10,616 bases of DNA from an uncultured Selenomonadaceae bacterium (GTDB lineage: Bacteria > Bacillota_C > Negativicutes > Selenomonadales > Selenomonadaceae), in NCBI GenBank assembly GCA_946402475.1, contig CAMIWP010000016.1, positions 1 to 10,616 of the forward strand, read 5' to 3'. Positions 1-7,413 of this stretch are shown piece by piece. Each line of letters begins with the position of its first letter. Positions within the stretch are counted from its first letter, which is position 1. The translations under genes were made by a program, and so were the position numbers. Under the pieces are notes generated by a model. The model saw nothing but the letters and a program-made list of their open reading frames with translations, had not been told where the DNA came from and made no database searches.

Positions 1-19
1 TTCGTTTTCGTTATTGCCA

Positions 20-1081
20 TCAATGATGGGCGACTTGTTCCGATCGGCGAATGGTTTCCCGTACCGGCGCTGCCTCTTCGCTCCGAAAATATTCCAGTGT
101 CGACGGGGGAACCAAACCCGAGAGGGAGTGGAAATCTCCTATCTTCAGAAGTTCTCTGACGGTGGATGCACTGACGGCCTTTCCTTCCCTTTCCTTGCGA
201 GGGATCACGATGCACGCAATCCCCTCTTGGGGCAGGTGTTCCAGCATGACCTGATTGTAAAGATTCGTCACTTGGCTGAAGGGCTCCTCACCCATGTAAC
301 GGCGGGTGATGCCGAGCTCTGCGGCAATTCTTCCGAAGATCGTGACATCCAGCAGGGCGTGGCTGCGGCTGACCTCCGCATCGTCCTTTTGAAAGTAGCT
401 GGGGAAGGTGGCTTGACTGATGATATAGGGGCCGCTGGGGTGGAGCACCACATTGTCCAAATGCCGGACGCCGTCTTCGACCAGGCGCTTGCGCACGGCA
501 AAGGGGACGAGGCTGGCGTCTTCGCTGACGAGGAAGAGATGAAGCAGGTCGTTTTCACCGGCAGCCTTTTCCACCAGATATTGGTGCCCGAGGGTGAAGG
601 GATTAGCGTTCATGACAACGGCGGCAATCTTTTCCGAAGGCCCTGCGTGCTTTCCTGCCTCACGGGTTTCCTTTTGAAATCGTTGGAGGCAGTCTGCGAA
701 GCCCCTGCGAAGATTTTCCATGAATACGAGGGAATCTTCCACCCGGGCGATCTCGTAAAAGCCCAAATCTCGAAAGAAACGAGAAGAGCCGCATTTCGTG
801 TAGAGAAAGATGTGGGAATTTCCTCGTTGCTGCTGGTATTCCATGAGGTGGCTCACCACGGTATTGAGCAATCCCTCCCCCTGATGCCCGTGGTCCACGG
901 CAAAGCACCGCAGGGTATTGCCAAAGCAGCTTCCCGTGGCGATGAGCCGATAGTCTTCGTCGTAGATGCCGCAGATGTAATCGAGATTGGCGTCCCGGCG
1001 GATGCCTTCCCCTGCCAAAAGCGTGTCCACCTTTGCCATGGCGGTACGGTCGTTGGGGTAGATACGGGAAATATCCGGCAT
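20..1081 (-). CDS. citC: Citrate lyase ligase ([citrate (pro-3S)-lyase] ligase, EC 6.2.1.22)
   Basis: CitC uses ATP and acetate to acetylate the thiol of the prosthetic group on CitD, switching citrate lyase on. The predicted protein is 353 aa, close to the E. coli length of about 352. Residues 1-125 look like the GNAT-type acetyltransferase domain usual in this family (GEGLLNTVV at 68-76, FFRDLGFYEIARVED at 102-116). The C-terminal part is a nucleotidyltransferase domain with the NPFTLGHQ motif at 160-167 (the T-x-G-H nucleotide-binding signature), GEEPFSQVTNLYN at 264-276 and the SASTVR motif at 304-309. I chose the start at 1081 because an AGGAAGG ribosome binding site sits about 6 bases upstream; an in-frame start at 1126 would lie inside the lysR gene. 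The start lies one base beyond the lysR stop, so the two genes are very likely cotranscribed and translationally coupled. The stop is only 19 bases from the window edge, so anything downstream is unseen. Confidence 0.95.
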   Translation of the reverse strand: MPDISRIYPNDRTAMAKVDTLLAGEGIRRDANLDYICGIYDEDYRLIATGSCFGNTLRCFAVDHGHQGEGLLNTVVSHLMEYQQQRGNSHIFLYTKCGSSRFFRDLGFYEIARVEDSLVFMENLRRGFADCLQRFQKETREAGKHAGPSEKIAAVVMNANPFTLGHQYLVEKAAGENDLLHLFLVSEDASLVPFAVRKRLVEDGVRHLDNVVLHPSGPYIISQATFPSYFQKDDAEVSRSHALLDVTIFGRIAAELGITRRYMGEEPFSQVTNLYNQVMLEHLPQEGIACIVIPRKEREGKAVSASTVRELLKIGDFHSLSGLVPPSTLEYFRSEEAAPVRETIRRSEQVAHH

Positions 1082-1082
1082 G

Positions 1083-1946
1083 TCATACCTTCCTTTCTGT
1101 TTCGCGAATGAGCTGAATAAAGGCATTTACTTGAGGCATTTCCAAAGACTGCTCCGGGTACATGATGTAGGTGGAGCGCAGGAGTGGCTCACCGTTGGCG
1201 AAGTAGAGGGGCCGAACGGAACCGTCAAAGTCTCCCAGGCAGATCTCCGGGACAATGCCCCAGCCGAGCCCGCGGTGGGCCATTTCCACACAGGTGGCGG
1301 TGCTGTTGACGATGATCTGGTTGCGGGCAGCGGGGATCCCCTGTTCCCGCATCCAGCGGGCGATGTCCCGTTCCATGGCCGCGTCGCTGCGGCGGACGAT
1401 CTGTGGCAGGCCCTCCAGCGGGATGCCGGCGTTCTGTCGGCTGGTGATGGCGCATACGCTTTCCCGTTCGAGAAGAGCCTTCTCGCCGTTCCATTCGAAC
1501 TCCCCCCGCAGGATGGCGACGTTGACGGCCCCGTTCAGGAGCAACTTGTAGGCATCCTGACTGCTGGAAGTAATCACGTGGGTGCTGACCTGGGGATATT
1601 CCTCCTGGAATTTCAAGAGCTGCTCCGGCAGGCGGTACATGGAATAGTTAATGGAGACAGCGGCTCTCAGGGTTCCTGCCACGGCTCCGCTGCTCAGGCC
1701 GATTTCCTGCCGCATGGTCTCCAGCTCCCGCGCGGCTTCTTTGATATGCCGCAGAACGATCTCGCCTTCCGGCGTGAAATGGATGCCCTGTCGGGAACGC
1801 AGCATGATGGTGGCATCCAACTCCCGCTCCATTTGACGGATGCGCTTCGAGACCGAGGACTGGGTGATGTACAGCCGATCTGCGGCTCGGGTGATGTTTT
1901 TGGTTTCCTCCAATATGCACAGCAATTGAAAATCCTGTTCGTCCAT
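1083..1946 (-). CDS. LysR-family transcriptional regulator, probable regulator of the citrate lyase locus
   Basis: This is a 287-aa LysR-type regulator. The N-terminal winged helix-turn-helix is clear: NITRAADRLYITQSSVSKRI at residues 17-36, followed by the linker helix with TPEGEIVLRHIKEAARELE. Residues from about 90 to the end form the periplasmic-binding-protein-like effector domain, with LRAAVSINYSMYRLPEQLLKF opening the first lobe. The start at 1946 has a GGAGG ribosome binding site 7 bases upstream and begins at MDEQDF, usual for the family; an upstream in-frame start at 1982 would add 12 residues unlike LysR proteins. The gene is divergent from citDEFG and coupled to citC. By the usual logic of divergent LysR genes it probably activates the cit operon in response to citrate or a related metabolite and controls itself. 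The effector cannot be read from the sequence. Enteric bacteria use the CitAB two-component system here instead. Confidence 0.93.
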   Translation of the reverse strand: MDEQDFQLLCILEETKNITRAADRLYITQSSVSKRIRQMERELDATIMLRSRQGIHFTPEGEIVLRHIKEAARELETMRQEIGLSSGAVAGTLRAAVSINYSMYRLPEQLLKFQEEYPQVSTHVITSSSQDAYKLLLNGAVNVAILRGEFEWNGEKALLERESVCAITSRQNAGIPLEGLPQIVRRSDAAMERDIARWMREQGIPAARNQIIVNSTATCVEMAHRGLGWGIVPEICLGDFDGSVRPLYFANGEPLLRSTYIMYPEQSLEMPQVNAFIQLIRETERKV

Positions 1947-1972
1947 CCGATACCTCCAAGTAGAGAATACCC

Positions 1973-2001
1973 ATCGTATCATTCCAAAATATGGTTGAAA
2001 A
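1973..2001 (-). promoter_or_regulatory. Candidate promoter of lysR-citC
   Basis: Read on the minus strand, TTTTCA (1996-2001) is separated by 17 bases from TACGAT (1973-1978), which is preceded by TGA and so forms an extended -10 element. Transcription would begin about 20 bases before the lysR ATG. The hexamers are imperfect and the call rests on spacing and position only. Confidence 0.45.
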
Positions 2002-2018
2002 TCATTCCTTTACAGAAT

Positions 2019-2032
2019 ATCATATCTATGAT
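2019..2032. promoter_or_regulatory. Dyad ATCAT-N4-ATGAT in the lysR/citD gap, candidate regulator site
   Basis: A 5-bp inverted repeat with a 4-base centre lies 17 bases upstream of the candidate lysR -35 box and about 75 bases upstream of the citD -35 box. LysR regulators usually bind interrupted dyads in this kind of position. The site does not match the T-N11-A core exactly. Assigning it to this regulator is inference from location. Confidence 0.3.
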
Positions 2033-2056
2033 TTTCTTAAAAAGCAAGGTGATAAG

Positions 2057-2067
2057 AGAATTATTCT
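2057..2067. promoter_or_regulatory. Dyad AGAAT-T-ATTCT in the lysR/citD gap
   Basis: A perfect 5-bp inverted repeat surrounds a single T, about 40 bases upstream of the candidate citD -35 box. It may be part of the LysR-type binding region, but dyads this short also arise by chance in AT-rich spacers. Confidence 0.22.
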
Positions 2068-2091
2068 ATTCATTTTTGGAATGTAAATCCA

Positions 2092-2110
2092 GTAAAAATA
2101 GAGCTTTTAC
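2092..2110. promoter_or_regulatory. Dyad GTAAAA-N7-TTTTAC touching the citD -35 box, candidate activation site
   Basis: Six-base inverted arms (2092-2097 and 2105-2110) flank ATAGAGC. The right arm overlaps the candidate -35 hexamer TTTACA of the citD promoter, where the activation half-site of a LysR regulator is commonly placed. A perfect 10-bp palindrome, ACAAATTTGT (2109-2118), follows immediately and shares its first two bases. Confidence 0.32.
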
Positions 2111-2135
2111 AAATTTGTCGTATTCGTGGTTTAAT
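2106..2135 (+). promoter_or_regulatory. Candidate promoter of the citDEFG-citMHS operon
   Basis: TTTACA (2106-2111) and TTTAAT (2130-2135) are 18 bases apart, and TGG precedes the -10 hexamer to give an extended -10. Transcription would start near 2142, about 44 bases before the citD ATG. The suboptimal hexamers fit a promoter that needs an activator. Confidence 0.5.
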
Positions 2136-2185
2136 ACAAACAAGGAATCGATCCATACACTTTGTTTGGCAAGGGAGAGATGAGA

Positions 2186-2488
2186 ATGGAGATCCAAAAG
2201 CCGGCCATTGCGGGGACGTTGGAATCCAGCGATGCACAGGTCAGCGTTGCGCCGGGAACGGGCGGAATCGAGCTGGAGCTGGAAAGCAGCGTGATGAACC
2301 AGTACGGGCGACAGATCAAGAAGACCGTGCTGGAAACACTGGAACGCCTCGGCGTGAAAGATGGGTACGTGAAGGTTGTGGACAAGGGCGCCCTCGACTG
2401 CACGCTGAAGGCTCGCGTGGAATGTGCCGTGTTCCGCAGCGCCGGAGTATCGGAGGCTAATGTTCCCTGGGGAGGTGCGATTCAATGA
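2186..2488 (+). CDS. citD: Citrate lyase acyl carrier protein (gamma subunit)
   Basis: CitD carries the 2'-(5''-phosphoribosyl)-3'-dephospho-CoA group on which acetyl and citryl units ride during citrate cleavage. The protein is 100 aa, against about 98 in E. coli. The family N-terminus is plain: KPAIAGTLESSD at residues 5-16, with Ser14 at the position that carries the prosthetic group in characterised homologues. DKGALDCTLKARVE lies near residues 67-80. I chose the ATG at 2186 because GGGAGA (2173-2178) is 7 bases upstream and the protein then begins exactly as the family does. The upstream in-frame ATG at 2180 is too near that ribosome binding site, and the TTG at 2162 adds unconserved residues. 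The gene is first in the rightward cit operon, and its stop overlaps the citE start in an ATGA. Confidence 0.95.
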   Translation: MEIQKPAIAGTLESSDAQVSVAPGTGGIELELESSVMNQYGRQIKKTVLETLERLGVKDGYVKVVDKGALDCTLKARVECAVFRSAGVSEANVPWGGAIQ

Positions 2489-3396
2489 TTCCAAGACCGA
2501 GACCGGAAAGGTTCCGTTTGCGCCGCACGATGATGTTCATGAATGCCCAAAAACCCGGGCTCATCAAGGACGCCTACATTTACGGAGTGGACAGCATCAT
2601 GCTGGACTTGGAGGATGCCGTGGCGGAAAACCAGAAAGACGCGGCCCGGTTCTCTCTGTACCATGCCTTGAAGACAATAGATTACGGCGACACGGAGGTC
2701 ATCGTCCGCATCAACGGGCTGGATACCCCTCACTGGCAGGAGGATATCCGCGTCTGCGTCGCAGGTGGGGCGGATGGTGTCCGCATCGCGAAATGCGAGA
2801 GCGCAGAGGATGTGAAGATCGTCGAGGAACACGTGCTGAAAGCGGAGAGGGAATTCGGCGTGGAGGAGGGGCGCACTCTCTTGATGGCAGCCTTGGAAAG
2901 TCCCAAGGGCATCCTGAACGCCTACGAGATCTGCACGGCCTCGGATCGCATGTTGGGCGTTGCCATTTCAGGCGGCGACTTCCGCAAGAGCATGCACGTG
3001 AAGGTGGTGCCGGGGGGCATTGAGATCAACACGGCTCGCAGCCTCATGCTCTTGGCGGCAAGAGCAGCGGGAGTCCAGTGTTTTGACACGGTGTTTACGA
3101 ATCTCGATGACGAGGAAGGTTTCCAGGCAGAGGTTCGCTTGAACCATGACATGGGCTTTGACGGAAAGAGCCTCATCAATCCCCGCCAGATTGCCTATGT
3201 TCATAAGACATTTGCCCCGACGGAGAAGGAGATTGCCCAGGCGGAGCTCTACGTCCGTACCTACGAGGAACAGTCGAAGGAGGGCGTGGGCGTCTACACC
3301 GTCAACGGCAAGATGGTGGACATCGCCTTCATCAAGGATGCCAGTCGTGTCATTGCCCTGGCCAAGGCCTGCGGCGTCTATCACGGCGATCTGTGA
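2485..3396 (+). CDS. citE: Citrate lyase beta subunit (citryl-ACP lyase, HpcH/HpaI family)
   Basis: CitE splits citryl-ACP into acetyl-ACP and oxaloacetate (EC 4.1.3.34) in the cytoplasmic CitDEF complex. The protein is 303 aa, a normal length. Family features in order are LRRTMMFMNA (12-21), the acidic MLDLEDAV (39-46), VRINGLDTP (74-82), AALESPKGIL (135-144), SGGDF (162-166) and the long conserved GFDGKSLINPRQI (224-236). The Mg2+-ligand acidic positions expected from the HpcH/HpaI fold appear to be kept (E of ESP, D of GGDF). Two stretches depart from the enteric sequence I recall: MMFMNAQKPG replaces MLFVPG-type residues and SGGDF replaces GAEDY, so this is a divergent branch of CitE. The start overlaps the citD stop by 4 bp and has GGGGAGG about 9 bases upstream. 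Confidence 0.95.
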   Translation: MIPRPRPERFRLRRTMMFMNAQKPGLIKDAYIYGVDSIMLDLEDAVAENQKDAARFSLYHALKTIDYGDTEVIVRINGLDTPHWQEDIRVCVAGGADGVRIAKCESAEDVKIVEEHVLKAEREFGVEEGRTLLMAALESPKGILNAYEICTASDRMLGVAISGGDFRKSMHVKVVPGGIEINTARSLMLLAARAAGVQCFDTVFTNLDDEEGFQAEVRLNHDMGFDGKSLINPRQIAYVHKTFAPTEKEIAQAELYVRTYEEQSKEGVGVYTVNGKMVDIAFIKDASRVIALAKACGVYHGDL

Positions 3397-3416
3397 GCCG
3401 GGGAGGAGAATGAAAG

Positions 3417-4976
3417 ATGATAAACGCAGTAGGAAGAGATATACCGGAGGAGCTCCTGAAGGACGGAAAAGAAGTCTATCAGGGCAAGTTCCATCTGGAC
3501 GGCAAGACCTTCAAAAAAGCCGGTCCCACGGTCATTCGCCGGGAGAAGCCGCAGGAGAGCAAGCTGGTGAAGACCATCCGCGAGGCCTGCGAGAAATGCG
3601 GCGCCCACGACGGCATGACGGTTTCCTTCCACCATGCCTTCCGCAACGGCGACTATGTGACCAGCATGGTCATGAAGGTGCTGGTGGAGGAGATGGGCCT
3701 CAAGGACCTGACCGTCGCCACAACTTCTCTCGGCAGCGCGCAGGATCTTCTGGCGGATTACATTGAGGAAGGAAAGATCATCGGCATTCAGTCCTCCGGC
3801 GTGCGGGGCCGCATCGGCGAGGTCATTTCCGCGGGAAAGCTCAAGACTCCCGCCATCATCCGCAGTCATGGCGGACGCCCCCGGGCCATTGAGATGGGAG
3901 AGCTTCATGTGGACATCAGTTTCATCGCCGCGTCCACTGCGGATGATTACGGCAATGCCAAGGGAACGGGCGGAAAGAACAACTGCGGTGCCATGGGTTA
4001 TGCGGTAGCGGATTCCCATTACGCGGATCATGTGGTGGTGGTGACGGATACGTTGGTTCCTTTTCCCAATATGCCGTCCCCCATCAGTTCCATCGACGTG
4101 GATTGCGTTGTGGTGGTGGATCAGATCGGCGATCCCTCCAAGATCGGCACCAAGGAAGCTCGGATCACACAGGATCCCAGGAATCTGATGATGGCGGAGA
4201 ACTGCGCCAAGATCATTGCGGCGACCCCCTATTTCAAGGATGGTTTCTCCTTCCAGACCGGCGTGGGGGGCCCTTCCCTTGCCGTGAACCGCTTCCTTGA
4301 GGAATATATGGACAAGCAGGGCAGCAAGATGGGCTTTGCTCTCGGCGGCATGGGAGGCAACATCTGCGATCTCATGGACAAGGGCCTTGTGGAAAAACTT
4401 TTGGATACCCAGGATTTCGACATGAAGGCCATCCAGCATCTGGCGGATCATCCGGACAAGCATTTGGAGATCTCCACCAGCGAGTACGCCAGCGCGGCCA
4501 ACAAGGGAGCCTATGTGAACAAGTTGGATTTCGTGGTGTTGGCGGCCCTTGAGATCGACACGGATTTCAACGTCAACGTGCTGACGGGATCCGACGGCGT
4601 CCTTCGCGGCGCGCCGGGGGGACATCCCGATACGGCAGAGGGCAGCAAGTGCTGCATCATCGTGACGCCTCTCACCCGGGGCCGCATGGCTACGGTCTGC
4701 AAGAAGGTGGTGACGGTGACCACCCCCGGCGATTGCGTGGATGTTCTTGTGACGGACTACGGCATCGCCGTGAATCCCAAGCGTCCCGACCTGGTGAAGT
4801 GCTTGGATGATGCGGGGATCCCCCATGTGAGCATTGAGTCTCTTCAGGAAAAGGCTTACAGTCTTGTGGGAACTCCCGACGATCTGGAATGGGAGGATCA
4901 GGTCATCGCCGTCCTGGAGGCACGGGATGGCACCATTCTGGATGTCGTTCGGAAGATCAAACCCTTGGTGCTTTGA
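3417..4976 (+). CDS. citF: Citrate lyase alpha subunit (citrate:acetyl-ACP transferase)
   Basis: CitF exchanges the acetyl group on CitD for citrate, making citryl-ACP and free acetate (EC 2.8.3.10). The protein is 519 aa, against about 510 in E. coli, and the similarity runs end to end: GMTVSFHHAFRNGDY at 66-80, SHGGRPRAIEMGELHVD near 155-171, GFSFQTGVGGPSLAVNRFLE near 278-297, and EIDTDFNVNVLTGSDGVLRG starting near 379. The C-terminus has the usual VTDYGIAVNP block. The ATG at 3417 is preceded by GGGGAGGAG (3400-3408) at 8 bases. Another ATG at 3410 is in a different frame and is ignored. The gene lies 20 bases after citE and one base before citG. Confidence 0.96.
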   Translation: MINAVGRDIPEELLKDGKEVYQGKFHLDGKTFKKAGPTVIRREKPQESKLVKTIREACEKCGAHDGMTVSFHHAFRNGDYVTSMVMKVLVEEMGLKDLTVATTSLGSAQDLLADYIEEGKIIGIQSSGVRGRIGEVISAGKLKTPAIIRSHGGRPRAIEMGELHVDISFIAASTADDYGNAKGTGGKNNCGAMGYAVADSHYADHVVVVTDTLVPFPNMPSPISSIDVDCVVVVDQIGDPSKIGTKEARITQDPRNLMMAENCAKIIAATPYFKDGFSFQTGVGGPSLAVNRFLEEYMDKQGSKMGFALGGMGGNICDLMDKGLVEKLLDTQDFDMKAIQHLADHPDKHLEISTSEYASAANKGAYVNKLDFVVLAALEIDTDFNVNVLTGSDGVLRGAPGGHPDTAEGSKCCIIVTPLTRGRMATVCKKVVTVTTPGDCVDVLVTDYGIAVNPKRPDLVKCLDDAGIPHVSIESLQEKAYSLVGTPDDLEWEDQVIAVLEARDGTILDVVRKIKPLVL

Positions 4977-4977
4977 G

Positions 4978-5853
4978 ATGGAATCCATTGGAGCCTTGGC
5001 TGTGGAGGCCATGCTCTATGAAGTCTCCGCCACCCCAAAGCCGGGCTTGGTGGACAGAAGAAACAACGGTGCGCACGAGGACATGGATTTCTTTACGTTC
5101 ATGTCCTCGGCCGCTGCCCTTCGGAAACATTTCGACGAATTTGCCGCCATTGGCAGCGAACACGGCGACGAGCCCATCGAGGATCTCCTGCCGTACCTGC
5201 AAAGAGCCGGACGCTTGGCGGAGAAGGATATGTTTCGGATGACCGGGGGAGTGAATACCCATAAGGGGATGATCTTCAGCCTCGGGATCCTGACGGGAGC
5301 CGCCGGTTGGGCGCAATCCGGGGGAGAAGCTCTCACGGCGGAGCGTTTGGGAAAACTTTCCGCAGCCATGTGCAGGGGCCTTTGCGATAAGGCCTATGCG
5401 AGGATCGAGGACAGAGCCGGGCTCACCAAGGGCGAGGCCATGTACGTGAGGTATGGGGTCACCGGCGCAAGGGGCGAGGCGGAAGGCGGTTTCCCTACAG
5501 CGAGGAAAACCGCGCTGCCCGTCTATCGGGAGCTTCGGGCTGAGGGTTTGAGCATCAACGAGGTTCTGGTGGAAACACTCCTTCACATCATGGCGAAATC
5601 CATGGATACGAATATCCTGGGACGCCATGACATGGAAACCATGGGATTTGTTCAGAAATTTGCCGCCGAGGCTCTGAAAAAAGGCGGAGTACGCACACCG
5701 GAGGGCAGAAATCTCATAGACGAGATGGATGAGGAATTCATTCGACGATGGATCAGCCCCGGAGGGTGCGCGGACATTTTGGCGGTCACTCATTTCCTAT
5801 ATGAGGTAGCATTCGGTGAGAAAAAAACGCGCAAGCAAAATTTGGAAGCATAG
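4978..5853 (+). CDS. citG: Triphosphoribosyl-dephospho-CoA synthase
   Basis: CitG joins ATP and dephospho-CoA to give 2'-(5''-triphosphoribosyl)-3'-dephospho-CoA, the precursor of the CitD prosthetic group (EC 2.4.2.52). The protein is 291 aa, against 292 in E. coli. Family motifs are all present: TPKPGLVDRRNNGAHEDM (19-36), DMFRMTGGVNTHKG (84-97), GVTGARGEAEGGFP around 160-173, MDTN around 207, GGVRTPEGR near 240 and SPGGCADIL near 260. The start at 4978 is one base after the citF stop. No good Shine-Dalgarno sequence is visible, so translation probably depends on ribosomes leaving citF. In-frame codons upstream lie within citF. It is CitG alone, not a CitXG fusion, so CitX must be encoded elsewhere. 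Confidence 0.95.
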   Translation: MESIGALAVEAMLYEVSATPKPGLVDRRNNGAHEDMDFFTFMSSAAALRKHFDEFAAIGSEHGDEPIEDLLPYLQRAGRLAEKDMFRMTGGVNTHKGMIFSLGILTGAAGWAQSGGEALTAERLGKLSAAMCRGLCDKAYARIEDRAGLTKGEAMYVRYGVTGARGEAEGGFPTARKTALPVYRELRAEGLSINEVLVETLLHIMAKSMDTNILGRHDMETMGFVQKFAAEALKKGGVRTPEGRNLIDEMDEEFIRRWISPGGCADILAVTHFLYEVAFGEKKTRKQNLEA

Positions 5854-5868
5854 AAAGGAGCATCAGGC

Positions 5869-7248
5869 ATGGATCCTACCATTGTAGGCATACTAGGCTT
5901 TATCTGCATTGTATCCATTGTCGTCACGCTTTTCCAGAGCAAGACGTTGCCGAGTATCGCTTTTATCGTATTTCCTACCATCCTGGGGGTTATTCTGGTG
6001 GCGGGTGGCTATTATACCTTCCCCAACCTGGGAACTCTGGTGAAGGCAGGTTTTGCCAGTACGGGCCCGACGGCGGCCCTGTTCGTCTTCAGCGTGCTGT
6101 ATTTCAGCATTATGAATGATACGGGCATGTTCGACGTCATCATCAACAAGCTCATGCAGTATGTAGGGGATACGGTCATCGGCGTGACCATGATGACCGG
6201 TGTCATCGCCCTCATCGCCCACATGGACGGCGGCGGGGCTTCCACCTTTCTCATCGTCATTCCCGCCATGCTTCCCATCTACAAGAAAATGCACATGCGC
6301 ACCACGACCCTCCTTCGCGTCTGCGTGTTGGCCATGGGTGTGCTGAACCTGATGCCATGGGCAGGGCCTACCATGCGCGCCGCCACGGTGCTTGGCATTG
6401 AGGCCGGTGAGCTCTGGCGCACCATTCTTCCGGTACAAGGATTCGGAATCGTCCTTTGCCTTGCCCATGCTTTTCTGGCCGGTGTGCAGGAGAAACGCCG
6501 CGGCGCAGGTCTCACGGGAAAGCTGGCCCAGATGGAGGGCGAGGTTCAGGTGGATGAGCAAACCGCAGCTAAGACTGCCAAAGAGAAGAATGAACTGGCG
6601 CGCCCGAAGCTCTTCCCCTTCAACATCACACTGACGTTGGCGGTCATCGCCCTTTTGGTATGGGGGAAGTTCCCGGATTACATGCCCTTTATGATCGGTG
6701 TGGCGATTGCCCTCATCGTGAATTACGGCCTCGTGGCCAAGACCCACAAGAAGATCATCAACATGCATGCGGCTCCCGCTCTTATGATGTGCTCCACACT
6801 CATGGGTGCGGCGGTGCTCATGGGTATCCTCGTCAAGACCGTTACCGTAGACGGCACAAAGGTTGCCAGCGTGGTCACCTGCATGTCGGATCTCATCACG
6901 CTGATCCTGCCCAATGCTCTCGGCGAACATCTGCCCGTGGTGATCGGAACGCTTTCCGTGCCTCTGGCACTGGCCTTCGATACCGACAGTTACTTCTACG
7001 GCATGCTTCCGGTCATGATCGGCATCGGCGAGAACTTTGGCATCACTCCCGTCGGCATCGCGGTGGCCATGGTCATTTGCCGCAACTGCGCCACCTTCAT
7101 CAGTCCCATGGTTCCGGCTACCCTCTTAGGGATCGGCTTGGCAGATGTGGACATCAAGGACCACATCAAGGCATCCTTCCTCTACGTATGGGCTTTCTCC
7201 ATCATCTGTATGGGCTTTGCCATCCTCATGGGGATCATGCCACTGTAG
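5869..7248 (+). CDS. CitMHS-family citrate (metal-citrate:H+) transporter
   Basis: This is a 459-aa polytopic membrane protein with about 11-12 hydrophobic segments. Blocks shared with Bacillus CitM/CitH include GPTAALFVFSVLYFSIMNDT (66-85), MDGGGASTFLIVIPAMLPIY (119-138), MPWAGPTMRAATVLG (162-176) and, near the C-terminus, SPMVPATLLGIGLADVDIKD. A charged hydrophilic loop at about 204-245 (GVQEKRRGAGL to KNELARPK) splits the two halves, as is usual for the family. It probably brings citrate, perhaps as a divalent-metal complex, through the cytoplasmic membrane for the lyase encoded upstream. The start has AAAGGAG (5854-5860) at 8 bases and lies 15 bases after citG. Family membership is firm; the bound metal cannot be told from sequence. 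Anaerobic citrate loci of enterics and lactic acid bacteria typically use CitS, CitT or CitP instead. Confidence 0.9.
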   Translation: MDPTIVGILGFICIVSIVVTLFQSKTLPSIAFIVFPTILGVILVAGGYYTFPNLGTLVKAGFASTGPTAALFVFSVLYFSIMNDTGMFDVIINKLMQYVGDTVIGVTMMTGVIALIAHMDGGGASTFLIVIPAMLPIYKKMHMRTTTLLRVCVLAMGVLNLMPWAGPTMRAATVLGIEAGELWRTILPVQGFGIVLCLAHAFLAGVQEKRRGAGLTGKLAQMEGEVQVDEQTAAKTAKEKNELARPKLFPFNITLTLAVIALLVWGKFPDYMPFMIGVAIALIVNYGLVAKTHKKIINMHAAPALMMCSTLMGAAVLMGILVKTVTVDGTKVASVVTCMSDLITLILPNALGEHLPVVIGTLSVPLALAFDTDSYFYGMLPVMIGIGENFGITPVGIAVAMVICRNCATFISPMVPATLLGIGLADVDIKDHIKASFLYVWAFSIICMGFAILMGIMPL

Positions 7249-7340
7249 AAAATCGTGATCAACTCACCTGTTTCCCATACCAAAAGAGCATTTTTTGCAA
7301 ACAAGATAGCATTTTCTTAGTTTTATATGAAAAAAATGCT

Positions 7341-7349
7341 TGATATAAT
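7341..7349 (+). promoter_or_regulatory. Candidate extended -10 element upstream of the DapF-like gene
   Basis: TGATATAAT is a perfect extended -10 (TGN plus TATAAT). No convincing -35 is seen at 17 bases (TTTTAT at 7321-7326), which an extended -10 can tolerate. Initiation near 7356 would give a leader of about 58 bases to the preferred ATG at 7414. It lies inside the longest open frame from 7327 and so argues against that upstream start. Confidence 0.45.
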
Positions 7350-7413
7350 GGAAGCCGTCAAGAGGAACGAGGAATACCTGACAGAGGGAATACAAGCGGG
7401 GGTGGAAGCTGTG

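Noticed and set aside
1080..2183. A 367-codon plus-strand frame opposite lysR and across the divergent gap
   Set aside because: It is antisense to a clear LysR gene, and its tail through the AT-rich promoter region has no protein-like character.
3381..5012. A 543-codon open frame on the minus strand opposite citF
   Set aside because: It mirrors the citF codon structure (GC-rich third positions create long antisense frames), its translation is rich in His/Arg/Gly with no recognisable domain, and citF is certain.
5893..6930. A 345-codon minus-strand frame opposite the citrate transporter
   Set aside because: It is a hydrophilic His/Asp/Gly-rich shadow of a membrane protein gene, with no family match.
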